64,000 nt of DNA from Linum tenue (taxonomy: Eukaryota > Streptophyta > Magnoliopsida > Malpighiales > Linaceae), in contig CAMGYJ010000010.1 of assembly GCA_946122785.1 (NCBI GenBank), forward strand, positions 45,343,134 to 45,407,133, in the 5' to 3' direction. Below the pieces are notes generated by a model. It worked only from the letters and a program-made list of their open reading frames with translations, did not search any database and was not told the DNA's origin. Positions 35,144 through 45,166 of this stretch are shown here, piece by piece; the first letter of the stretch is position 1; each line of letters begins with the position of its first letter. The position numbers were made by a program, and so were the translations under genes.

Positions 35144-36835
35144 ATGGTTCTCTTTGATTTCAAATCCGACAAGCACTTCGTTGCTTCCTCGGACAAAACG
35201 ACCCTCAAAGTCTACGAGTTGACCAACCCTACTCCTGTTAATCCTTCCTCCATCGGAAAGAATCACTGGAAGGAAGTCGCCACCATCACCGCCAATGATC
35301 ACGATCAAAGCGACATCGAGGACCAAGGCAACGATGACGATGCATCAGCAGATGAGGAGGAGGAATCCTACGACGGGCTGATGTTCTTCGATGGTCACGG
35401 GAAGATCGAGGGAAGGGAGGCGTTGACCAAGCTAGCCCAACACCTCACCCGGCTGCAATTGAGGGTGAGCCCTCAAGGGTTATGTTTCCAGGATGTTACC
35501 GGGCTAGGCGAGCACAAAGATTTTGGGTTTCACTACCTCCGGCTGAACGATCTTTTCAACTGGCCATATCACGGTATCAAAATAGCGGGCATCACCACAT
35601 GGGGACGCCTGGTGTTGCAGTACTCCGTACCAAAAGGGGAGAAGAAGCGACCGACGGCTGGAGGAGCTGCTGTGAGCAAGAAGAAGTACGAGGAGTTGAA
35701 AAGAATGATCGAAGAAAGGGATGAAAAGATCGGAAAGATGAGGGAGGAGATGGAAGAACAAGATTGGGAGATGGAAAAGCTAAAAGAAGAGAGGGGGAAA
35801 CACGGGGTAGAGCTACGCGAGTTGGAGAAGAAAAATGGCAAGGAGCTGCGAAAGCTATCGAAGCAAAAAGATGGCGAGCTAGAAACGCTGAAGAGGGAGA
35901 AGGACGGGGAGTTGGAGGAGAAAGACGAGGAGTTAGAGGCGTTGAGAAAAGAAAAGGACGACGAAGCAAAGCTAAGCAAAGTGAAGGACGAGGAACTGAA
36001 AAAACTGAGGGAGGAGGTGAAGAATATGAAAAGAGCTAATAAGAAGGAAGATGAAGCAGCAGTAGGCGAGAAGGGAAAGATAACGGTAGACAGTGATGAA
36101 TGGCAGAAGTTGAAGAAGGATGCGGTGGAAATGAGGCAAGAGGTAACAAAGAAGGACGAAGAGATGAAAAGAAGGCTAGAAAAAGTGGGGAATGACAACG
36201 AAGCATTGCAGAAGCTTGTGAATGAGAAGACCGCCGAGTCTCAGAAGCTAAGGAGCGAGAAGGAAGAAATGATGAAAGAGAATGCAGCTGAAATGCGAAA
36301 GCTGAAAGACCAACTGTTACAAGTTCCTCGCGAGCCGGAGCAACGTAGCAAGCAATCATGGGCGAGGACAACTACAACTAAATTTGTGCCCCTTTTTTTA
36401 TGCAGTGACGATATAATAAGGAGAAGACGACCGGTGCCACGTGATACTTTCTGCATCGATGAACGCAAATCGAGTAATTTCAACTACAAGCCATATCAGA
36501 AGGGAAGCGTGCCGTTCTTGTTTAACAGTTCCATTAGTGCAGTGGATGAAGATCCCAAAGATTGGCCGCCTCCCCCAAAAATGAATGTGTACAGTTCTTC
36601 TGGCTCATTCGACCAAGACAACTGGTGGTTTATGAAGACGACTCACCTGAGTGATGGCAGTAGCTTGACGATGATGGCTTATTACGACGGCAATTTTCGA
36701 TGTTCTGTTTTCCCGGAGAATACTTACCCTATCCGACTTCCCTATTCGTGGGACAATCATTTAATGGCAGGTACAAGTTTCTTCCTGGTTTACGTGGGTC
36801 GTGAATACAAGCTTGCTTTCATGTACCGCGACTAG
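35144..36835 (+). CDS. Uncharacterised coiled-coil protein, cluster copy 1
   Basis: Intronless frame of 563 residues; I do not recognise the family. Residues 1-50 (MVLFDFKSDKHFVASSDKTT...) and 77-165 (YDGLMFFDGHGKIEGREALT; QGLCFQDVTG; FGFHYLRLNDLFNWPYHGI) form a conserved N-terminal domain split by an acidic linker (51-76). Residues 178-300 and 320-395 are strongly charged Glu/Lys heptad-like coiled coil, separated by a linker ending in a conserved VDSDEW motif (315-320). Residues 420-563 form a conserved, probably beta-rich C-terminal domain (DEDPKDWPPPPK; DNWWFMKTT; TMMAYYDG; IRLPYSWDNH; YKLAFMYRD). There is no signal peptide or membrane span. The ATG at 35144 is conserved in all three copies. 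Copies 2 and 3 share DTACxLAMV near the C-terminus; this copy differs there. Confidence 0.85.
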   Translation: MVLFDFKSDKHFVASSDKTTLKVYELTNPTPVNPSSIGKNHWKEVATITANDHDQSDIEDQGNDDDASADEEEESYDGLMFFDGHGKIEGREALTKLAQHLTRLQLRVSPQGLCFQDVTGLGEHKDFGFHYLRLNDLFNWPYHGIKIAGITTWGRLVLQYSVPKGEKKRPTAGGAAVSKKKYEELKRMIEERDEKIGKMREEMEEQDWEMEKLKEERGKHGVELRELEKKNGKELRKLSKQKDGELETLKREKDGELEEKDEELEALRKEKDDEAKLSKVKDEELKKLREEVKNMKRANKKEDEAAVGEKGKITVDSDEWQKLKKDAVEMRQEVTKKDEEMKRRLEKVGNDNEALQKLVNEKTAESQKLRSEKEEMMKENAAEMRKLKDQLLQVPREPEQRSKQSWARTTTTKFVPLFLCSDDIIRRRRPVPRDTFCIDERKSSNFNYKPYQKGSVPFLFNSSISAVDEDPKDWPPPPKMNVYSSSGSFDQDNWWFMKTTHLSDGSSLTMMAYYDGNFRCSVFPENTYPIRLPYSWDNHLMAGTSFFLVYVGREYKLAFMYRD

Positions 36836-37148
36836 CCTTGTTAGCTAGGGCGACGACCGGCTGGCAGTTTGGAATTTGTCAATGCTGCTTTCCGGTCACC
36901 GCGGTCGCCCAGCCAAGCTTTCGGAGGTGTCTACGTTCTCTATTAATTCGGCTTAAATTTGCTGTATTTTTTTTTCCTTTTTTCTTCTTTCTTAATTACT
37001 AGCTTTGTGCCAGGCCTTTGGCCGGGTCTGGGCTGTATTGCTTATGATTTATGAATTATTATTGCATGTTTGTTTGGTGTGTGTGTTTGTATTGAAGCGA
37101 TGTTTTGTTTTCGTTTTTTGTTTAATAATCACCCTTATGCCTTAGAAC

Positions 37149-37334
37149 CAGTGGCAGAGTCACGTTTTTAACAGGAGGGCCTATAGTCCCCCTCAACTCT
37201 CAAAGTTGTGAAAATTTCACAACAAATTTGTATAATAGAATAGGTGGTAAGATTTTAGCCCCTCCTCTCCGATTCAAACCTATGAACGTAATTTTTTTTA
37301 GCCCCGTTCATTCAGATTCCTGGCTCCGCCAGTG
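37149..37334. mobile_element. hAT-type MITE, 186 bp
   Basis: Ends are inverted repeats (CAGTGGCAGAGTCACG against CACTGGCGGAGCCAGG). Flanks CTTAGAAC (37141-37148) and CTAAGAAC (37335-37342) are an 8-bp duplication with one mismatch, typical of hAT elements. The interior is related to the relic at 33750-33955. It lies about 310 bp after the stop of coiled-coil copy 1. Confidence 0.8.
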
Positions 37335-37489
37335 CTAAGAACGTCTCCCTTTTATATTTTTATTACGAACATGTTGCTTGCTCTTTTCTCTTACTCCTGT
37401 TTAGCTACATTATAGGTATAGAATAAGCTTTGCAGGTCTTATACGGATCTTGTATCAGAGGATTTGTGCTATAATATCAGCATGAAGAG

Positions 37490-37768
37490 TAACAACAAAG
37501 TTGAGTTGGAGGAAATAAAACCCTAGAAGCCTTTTGTGTTTCTCATTCATACTTGGGTTTAAATAGGCAAAAGATTTGCACTACAAGACAACACGTGCAA
37601 GCTAGCATTTGGAGACTACAAAGATAAACATTAACTCAAACTAAAGTCTAAACAAACATTGACATTAAACTAAATTTGATGATGATGATTTCCTCTAAAC
37701 CTTGTCGATCCAGTTTGACATTCATGGTCGTGGTTTGAGTTTTGACGATCTTTCAATATCTCCTGTTA
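37490..37768 (-). repeat. Outer element LTR, left (3') copy
   Basis: 279-bp direct repeat of 43705-43983 with about three substitutions. It abuts the purine tract on its inner side. Confidence 0.9.
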
Positions 37769-37829
37769 CCCCCCGCAAGCGGGTGAGCACAGAATGTGCA
37801 CACCAAGCTTGGAGAGAATACAGTTTTGA

Positions 37830-38530
37830 CTTGAGAATGTTGCTGCACTGTTGGCTAGCTAACTTCCCTTCAATCTTCAAATGGTGAAGCTGCTGCATCT
37901 TGCTAGCTAACTTCCCAAACATCTTCTGAAAAGCTGCTGCATCTGTGGCTAGCTAGCTGAAATCTTCCTCTACAACTGGTGATACCACTGCATCTTTGGC
38001 TAGTTAGTATCCCATCTTCATCTTCATCTTCTCTTCTTCTTCTTCTTCAACTTCTCAACCCCCAACTCAGCTTTGTAGCTTGAGTTTCTCCAAATTAAGT
38101 CGGATATGCTGCTACTTTTTCATGGCTGGCTAACACTCCTTTCTTCTTCATCAACTACTCAACCCCCAACTTCAGCTACATAGCTTCAGTTTCTCCAAAT
38201 AAGTTAGGATATGCTGCTGCTTTTTCTTGGCTAGCTAGCATTCCTTCAATCGAAAACGCCGCCGCATCATGGCTAGCTGGCTCAACTTTCTCATCTTCAG
38301 CTTTTCTGCTTTAGATGGATCTTCAAAGTGGTCCGGATATGTTACTGCTGATTTTGCTAGCTAACATTCCATCTGAAATATGGGCCGGATATGCTGCTGC
38401 TGATTTTGCTAGCTAGCATTCCATCCGAAAAACAATATGAAATCAGCAGGGGAGTGCTCGGTTGGCTACTTCCCACTGCTTCGACTTGATGATGATATGC
38501 TGCTGCTGATTTTGAGCTAGCTAGCATTAA
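37830..38530. repeat. Degenerate tandem modules rich in GCTGCTGCAT and GCTAGCTAGC
   Basis: At least eight modules of roughly 55-100 bp pair a GCTGCTGCATCT-like start with a GGCTAGCTAGC-like end. They lie inside the outer LTR element, on its 3' (minus-sense) side. Non-coding on both strands. Confidence 0.55.
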
Positions 38531-38818
38531 AAAAAAAAAAAAAAAAGAATTCCAAACTCAACAGGGGAGTAAGCTTCTTCCCTCTGCTGCATAATTCTGT
38601 GACTGCTGCCTTTCTTTCCATTCTACTTCTTTTCTCAACTTCTGCTTCTGCTTCTCTTCTCTTCTCTTTTTTTTGTTTGTTGTGTGCTGCCACTGATCTT
38701 GCAGCGCCTGTCTTCTTTATTCCTTGTTTTTTTTAATGAACTCAGAACTTGCAAGGGAAATAGGACTCCCTTGCCTTGGAGAGATCATCCATCTTCTCAA
38801 CTTCAATCACATTCACAT

Positions 38819-39283
38819 TCAAATTGTGCTAAAAACAACCTTCAAAGCTTCCATTTCATTCACACTAATTAACTTCATCCAAACAGAATCTCTAACATGT
38901 TCAAGCCCAACCACTTCATTCTCGGCATCTTTCTGCTGGTCATTCAATCGATCAATTGCAACTTTGGGTTCAAGATTGTTACCTTCCTTCCGAAGAAATT
39001 CTCGATCCTTAAGCTTAAAACGGAGACGACTTCTGTCAATGCTGTTGTTTGCTGGAGATGGAGACCTGGACTTGCCTCTGAACAGAGCAGCACCCGATTC
39101 CTCTGTTTTTGGTTGTGGAGCTCTGTGAAAAACTTCAACACTGTCGTCCTTGACCGGTTTGATCTTCTGTGGCTTTTTCACAGTCGGTTTCTTCGTCGCT
39201 TCAATACGATTTTTGCCTCTAGGTCTTCTCTCCGTCGTGTGGTCCTCGCCTCTGTTGCGCGAGTTGAGAAATTTGCCGTACAC
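38819..39283 (-). other. Unrecognised ORF inside the outer LTR element
   Basis: 154-codon frame rich in Lys, Arg and Ser (for example ALFRGKSRSPSPAN) and without any retroelement motif. Its GC content and lack of transposon similarity suggest captured host sequence, but no source gene is recognised. It may be chance. Confidence 0.3.
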
Positions 39284-40314
39284 ATCAAAGCAGGAGAAGA
39301 TCGTCGATGACGGAGGAGATTTCTCTGGTCTCGATGTCTCTAGTTGGGAGATCTGATTTAGGGATTTCTCTGGTCTCTAGCAGCTTCGTCGTCTTCTTCT
39401 TCCGGTGCTCGAGGGCGGCTACGAATGAGGAACTGGATGATTCTCACACTCCGATGATGAAGTCGAATGTGCCGGTTGTCGATCTGGGTTTTCGGAAGGA
39501 GGGGATTTGTGACAAAGGAAGAATGGTTTCTCGGCGAGATGAGGATGAATGGGTTTTGGATCTGGGATTTTTTGGGAAGAAAAGGTGGAATGTGTTACAC
39601 TCGATAGAAGGGAAAACTGGATTCATTTATTCACGTAACAAAGAAACGTTTAAATACATCAAACTCAACTGTTGCAAGCTAAAAACAAGCTACCACTCAG
39701 CCCATCAAACACAAAACAAGGAACTGCTAACAACCGTAGGCCTTAAAACTAGCAACTACATAACAGCTAGCTCACGTCCTTCTAACTTCTAACTAGGCTT
39801 TCTATAGATTCAACTTCATATGACATAAAGCCCAACCCAAAGTTATCTTCTCGACCCAACTTCTTGATCCAACATATCCTCCCCTAAACTCAAACCGGTT
39901 AAAGTTTGAGTTTAAACCAGCACAAGATCATCTGCAGCAGTAACAACTTCACTCCTTCCATCAACCAGAATCGCAACTTCAGAATATTCAACCACTTGAG
40001 AGTTTGCAGCAACACTATCAATCAACTCAATCATTTGATGCTAGCCTCCAACGAGATTGGCTTCAGTTCAACTTCACTTTCTTCTATCTTCTTCCTGGCA
40101 AGGCATGCTCAACTGTTTCATTTCCGGTTTCTTCACTGTACTCTCTAGACCTGTCCTCGCAGATCTCTCCTTCTATGTCATCTGCCAACAAGCGAGAACT
40201 GCTATTTGCACGCGCTCAAATTGTTACTTGTAGCATGACATAGCAACCGAGTACTTCTAATCCAGCCATTCGCCACCGAATAAGATCAGCCACTCTGCTG
40301 CCTACTCGTCGAAT

Positions 40315-40518
40315 GACATTGAAACCAAACCTGCTTTACTCACAGGTTAAACCACCTACTTCACTCGTAGGTATGTCTAGCTGACATTGACACTCAACCC
40401 GCTTCACTCACAGGTTACACCACCTACTTCACTCGTAGGTATGTCTAGCTGACATTAAAACCCAACCTGCTTCACTCACAGGTCACACCACCTACCTCAC
40501 TCGTAGGTATGTCCAGCT
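40315..40518. repeat. 68-bp tandem repeat, three units
   Basis: Units start with GACATT at 40315, 40383 and 40451 and a fourth start is at 40519, so the period is exactly 68. Each unit contains CTCACAGGT...ACCACCTAC...CACTCGTAGGTATGTC. It lies in the interior of the nested LTR element. Confidence 0.85.
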
Positions 40519-41824
40519 GACATTTCCTTTAACAGTTCCCCGAGCATCCTTGCACAACCATGGATTCCCTTAATCCAACATCATTCTTCGCCATCTACTT
40601 CTCTGAAAGTCTATTGTTGAACTAATGCTACAATCACACTCACAGTCTTCATAATATACTTTGACAGGATATAAAGAAACATACTAACCATTCTGTAAAG
40701 CTGCTGCCCATTCTCTCATTGCTTCCTTGGTTGACTACCTTGTGAACTCATCATCTCATTCTTCCTTTGTTAGCTGCTGCTGCAGAATTAAGCACTGCCC
40801 AACTGTCCATCCCTGGCTTTGTTTAGCTCTCCCTTCTCTTTTTTCTGATTCATGCATAAACTTCTGCACCTTCTCTACAGCTGCTCCCCTGGTCACTTGA
40901 TCATTCCTTTCCACCATTCCCCTCTTCTTGTTCTTCTTTTGATAATGATACAATGTTGGAGAAGTCAGCAACGTCTCTGTCACCAGTCACCACTAGCAAC
41001 TTAAATTTGTTCTTCTTTGGCTTGTTTTTCAGTGACACAGCTGCTCATCCAGGCTTCTCCTTCACATTGTTACAACAGCCTCTTAGTTTGTAAGTCTTTA
41101 TCAGTAAGTTTCCATTCACAGCTTGGTCGCAGCTTACTCCACAGTCACTTGATCATTCATTTATGCCACTACCATTCCATGAGCTAGGACACCATCTAGA
41201 GAAACTAGCCTCTTCTATTCCATCTGATAAATCTTGCTCGTTTCAGCTAGAAATGTGCCTCTAAACTCCAAATCCCAGAACATAAACTTCACAGTTGATT
41301 CCTGCCATCCGTCAATTCATCCTCCCCTGAACTGAAGCCTACTGAAACAAGCTTCAGTTCACTGCATCAACAAAACCTTCCTTCACTATCTCCCTACCAA
41401 TCCTCCTGGAATCAACAATTGTAACCCAAACACTTCCACAACAAATTCCAACCACCACCAGAATATTCAACAAAAAATAATTAAGTAAACAAGAACCTGA
41501 TATTTCTTTCTGGTACCCCACCAATCAATGGAGACGTAACTGAAAGAGGCACCAACTTGAACCTCACAATCAAACACTTTCTTCACCTTGCTCCTTTCCC
41601 TTTACCTCTATTTACTGACGGGAAGCTTGTCTTTAGAGTTACTAGCTGCCTCAGCATCAATGTTCTTCTATGCAGCTTAATTGTTACGCATCATCAATCT
41701 CATCAGATCGAATTCAGTCTCCACTGAATAAAACTCTGTCCTCCGACATAGATGATTGCATCGATTGAGACGCCATTTCTGATCGCTCACTTCAATCCTC
41801 ATCTTCTTCTTCTTTCTACCACTG

Positions 41825-42462
41825 GCGAGCTGGGACAATCCCAGCACCAGGCGAATCAGGCACCATCCGGACTGTGAGAGAGATTTCCCGGTGACCTTGC
41901 ACGACATCTTATGGTGCAGCCCAATTTTGTTCCACCGGTAATCTCTCCTTACCAGAATCACGAATAGCTTTGCCAGGAATGATGGCGTTGTGAATTGCAG
42001 TGGCTACTTCTTTGGTACACTTGACACTCAATCCGATGTGGCTGTTTCCGTGGCTGACGACAACGAAGACCTTGAATCAGGTGCGCTGTCCGTGCGAGTC
42101 TGGTTCTGGACGGGACTAATCTTCATGACCTCGTCCTTCAGAACGCTGGGACCAACAAGGGAGTCGATGATCTCGCGTTCTTGTTGCTCTGCTTCTTGTC
42201 TCTTCCTTTCTATGCTCGCCTGCCAAGGAGGAAAGCAACGAGGCGGTTCTGTTCATCGATGGTCAGGGACACAATACCTACGCTTTTCCATCCACCAATG
42301 GTGTCATCAAGTCCCAGTCAATGTCGATTACGAAAATTGCCGCTGGTAACGATAGCCCACTTCTCCTCCTCCTAGTGGCGACCACCGACGATCCCTTCCT
42401 CCATCGCTTCCTCGTCCCCCGAATCCACAGCTGCCTCTCTCGCCACCATCTCTGTCGGCCAT
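41825..42462 (-). pseudogene. Captured, intronless 40S ribosomal protein S2 (uS5) pseudogene
   Basis: Read on the minus strand from an ATG at 42462 the sequence starts MADRDGGERGSCGFGGRGS, the Gly/Arg-rich N-terminus of eukaryotic RPS2. It later gives, in shifting frames, [48 protein letters not shown] and VRMVPDSPGAGIV, in the correct order for RPS2. Frameshifts and at least two stop codons break it, and the middle N-terminal part is scrambled. No introns are visible, so the source was probably an mRNA. It lies wholly inside a non-autonomous LTR element in the same orientation as that element. The part after GAGIV is replaced by unrelated sequence. Confidence 0.82.
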
Positions 42463-43704
42463 GGTTTGCATCTCTCTACTTCTGGTTCACCAATCCTACG
42501 TTCACTTTCTCAATTCCAATTTCTTGCTCACCTACTACCACCTCCCTCTCCAGGCCCTTCACGCTCAACATCTTATTTACCAATAGGTGGCGGTGGCCGT
42601 GGCCGTGGTGGCCACCGCCTCCCAAACCTGGATCACTTCGGTGTTAACCTATAAGGCTCTGATACCACTATGTTACACTCGATAGAAGGGAAAACTGGAT
42701 TCATTTATTCACGTAACAAAGAAACGTTTAAATACATCAAACTCAACTGTTGCAAGCTAAAAACAAGCTACCACTCAGCCCATCAAACACAAAACAAGGA
42801 ACTGCTAACAACCGTAGGCCTTAAAACTAGCAACTACATAACAGCTAGCTCACGTCCTTCTAACTTCTAACTAGGCTTTCTATAGATTCAACTTCATATG
42901 ACATAAAGCCCAACCCAAAGTTATCTTCTCGACCCAACTTCTTGATCCAACATATCCTCCCCTAAACTCAAACCGGTTAAAGTTTGAGTTTAAACCAGCA
43001 CAAGATCATCTGCAGCAGTAACAACTTCACTCCTTCCATCAACCAGAATCGCAACTTCAGAATATTCAACCACTTGAGAGTTTGCAGCAACACTATCAAT
43101 CAACTCAATCATTTGATGCTAGCCTCCAACGAGATTGGCTTCAGTTCAACTTCACTTTCTTCTATCTTCTTCCTGGCAAGGGAATGGTGGTACTGATTTG
43201 CGGCGGAGGATGGAAGGGATTTGGTTGAGTTGGGGTTTCCTCACGGAGAGTGAGATGAGCGAAGCGGAATAGATTTGGGAGAGAAATCGAAAGAACGAAA
43301 CGTAGGGTTCGTGTGGTGAGAGGTGATGGTGGTTCTGCTTCAGCTGCGGTGGCAGCCTTAACGGACTGCGATTGTCTGGAAGACTGAAAGGAATGGATTC
43401 AGTGATGACTGTGGCGGCGGAATGGCCTGCTGGGTTAGTGGGTAAAGGCTGTGTTTGGAAGATGGGAGATGGTTTTGTGGCGGAAGTGGGGATTTGGGGC
43501 TTTTGGTAGGGAACAGATGCAATGGAGATGGATTGAATGTAGGGTTTGGAATGAGATTTGGGGAAGAGATGTAACGGAGGAGGAGAAGAAATATTTTTGA
43601 TTTTTAGGGTTTATGATCTGAAATTTTCAGATCTTGGACATGGTCCTTATTTTTGTGGGTAAAAGGTTTTTAGGGTTTTAAAGGATCTAGAGGCTCTGAT
43701 ACCA

Positions 43705-43983
43705 TAACAACAAAGTTGAGTTGGAGTAAATAAAACCCTGGAAGCCTTTTGTGTTTCTCATTCATACTTGGGTTTAAATAGGCAAAAGATTTGCACTACA
43801 AGACAACACGTGCAAGCTAGCATTTGGAGACTACAAAGATAAACATTAACTCAAACTAAAGTCTAAACAAACATTAACATTAAACTAAATTTGATGATGA
43901 TGATTTCCTCTAAACCTTGTCGATCCAGTTTGACATTCATGGTCGTGGTTTGAGTTTTGACGATCTTTCAATATCTCCTGTTA
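43705..43983 (-). repeat. Outer element LTR, right (5') copy
   Basis: Partner of 37490-37768; adjacent to the primer-binding site on its inner side and to the AAGAG duplication outside. Confidence 0.9.
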
Positions 43984-44429
43984 AAGAGCAAAACCTTATT
44001 TATTCATTGTAGCAGTAGTTTAGGAAAACATTTACATCTTATTGAAGCACAAAACTGAAGTCATTTGTTTTTACGAACATGAAATTTGGTAAAAGGGGAG
44101 ACAACGTATGTCTGGGAAGGAAGGGTGAAGGGGCTTCGTAGGAGTTGGAAACAAAAGGAAGGTGGGTGGTAATGGTATTTCGATGGGTATGGGGAAGAAA
44201 GTGTACGTGATGACGTGGAAGGCTAGACGAAAGGGAAATTTGAATCCCTGAACTGCTGGGAATTTGCTTATCTTATTTTTTAGATTTTAGATTTAGAAGA
44301 TTGTCACCCTTTGTAAGTTTATTTAAAAGGGAATCACTTTCAACAACAAACAACCCATATATATGGGGCGAGAGAGATGATGAGGTTCATTTCAGATTTC
44401 AGTCGAGTGCAAGGACACCCACCCGAGCA

Positions 44430-44800
44430 GCGACGGATCCAGGACATAGTAGAGCACCGGGTCGCATTTTATTAGAAAATTAGATATTGTAAAAAAAATA
44501 TCATTTTTTTTACAATATCAATTGTACATGTCGATCTTTTAATATAACAAATTCATCAGTAGTGGAGTCTACACCCATACGGCATACCAATAGCATACTA
44601 TTCTCCTTCGAATAAAAAAAGTTAACCAATCTGCAGCGAGAAATTCATCGCTCATTTTGTTGCACAAATCATATTTCACCTGTTCCATTGCTGAAAAGGT
44701 TTTCTCCCTAGTAGTTGTTGACACGGGCAATGTCATCGCTAGACAAATCAATCGACTAATCATTTGTATTGTGTGTTCATCCCTCTTTCCATGAGATGCT
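44430..44800 (-). pseudogene. hAT transposase C-terminal fragment
   Basis: The minus-strand frame at 44569-44763 reads ICLAMTLPVSTTTREKTFSA, then MEQVKYDLCNKMSDEFLAAD. This matches the conserved hAT dimerisation region of plant ZMYM/TTF-type transposase relatives. Only this C-terminal piece is left, and its frame ends in unrelated residues. A GGATCC-containing end at 44425-44440 may be the terminal repeat of the same dead element. Confidence 0.7.
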
Positions 44801-44845
44801 TTAGTAATTTTTCAAGAGAACAAACCTCATAGTTCTTTTAGTCTT

Positions 44846-45157
44846 GGGTAATGTCTATTTTTTATCCAAACCTTTTTCAGATTCTTTTATATTATCCAAA
44901 TCTATCGAAATACTAAGAATTAGTCAAATGTTAACTTCCAATTAACAATTTTGTTAGTAATGATGACTTGGCAACATGATACTGACTTGGAAGAGACACA
45001 TGAATGTCAACATTCCAAAATTTTAGTATTTTAACCAAGAAAAGAGTTACAAAATTATTAACAATAACGTAGAAATGGCTAATATTTTGATGCATTACGA
45101 AAGATTTGGATAATTAATAGCATTTTCATAGGTTTGGATAAAAAATAGACATTGCCC
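44846..45157. mobile_element. MULE-type MITE with exact 9-bp TSD
   Basis: 312-bp element whose ends are near-perfect inverted repeats (GGGTAATGTCTATTTTTTAT against GGGCAATGTCTATTTTTTAT, continuing CCAAACCT). TTTAGTCTT flanks it exactly (44837-44845 and 45158-45166). Non-coding. It sits beside or inside the hAT relic. Confidence 0.88.
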
Positions 45158-45166
45158 TTTAGTCTT

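Larger units (their letters stand above)
39593..43181 (-). mobile_element. Nested non-autonomous LTR element carrying host-gene sequence
   Basis: Two 511-bp direct repeats (39593-40103, 42671-43181) that I read as identical bound a 2567-bp interior. GAATG (39588-39592 and 43182-43186) flanks both sides as a 5-bp duplication. The plus-strand inverse of TGGTATCAGAGCC at 42656-42668 is the primer-binding site, three bases from the LTR, so the element reads on the minus strand. The LTR ends in TGTAACA at the PBS side; the other terminus (CCTTGCC on the minus strand) is not canonical and may be off by a base because of G repeats. There are no retroelement protein domains. The interior holds a broken ribosomal protein S2 gene and a 68-bp tandem repeat. 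Confidence 0.82.
37490..43983 (-). mobile_element. Non-autonomous LTR retrotransposon (outer), host of a nested element
   Basis: Direct repeats of 279 bp bound the element and differ at only three or so positions. The 5-bp duplication AAGAG flanks it exactly (37485-37489 and 43984-43988). Read on the minus strand, the LTR starts TAACAGGAG just after a GCGGGGGG purine tract and ends TTTGTTGTTA immediately before TGGTATCAGAGCC (plus 43692-43704), the Met-tRNA primer-binding site. The ends are thus TA...TA rather than TG...CA. No gag, protease, integrase or RT motif is found in the non-nested interior (37769-39592, 43187-43704). It contains GC-richer sequence resembling a host transcript. A second LTR element is inserted within it. 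Confidence 0.85.

Noticed and set aside
35019..35222. Upstream ORF before coiled-coil copy 1, with an ATG conserved in the other units
   Set aside because: The ATG directly abuts the TATA-like site, so it should lie upstream of the transcription start. The encoded peptides are not conserved between units.
34218..36835. Retroposed origin of the coiled-coil genes because they lack introns
   Set aside because: The duplicated segments include several hundred bases of upstream non-coding DNA, and there is no poly-A tail or TSD around the coding part, so DNA-level duplication is the better reading.
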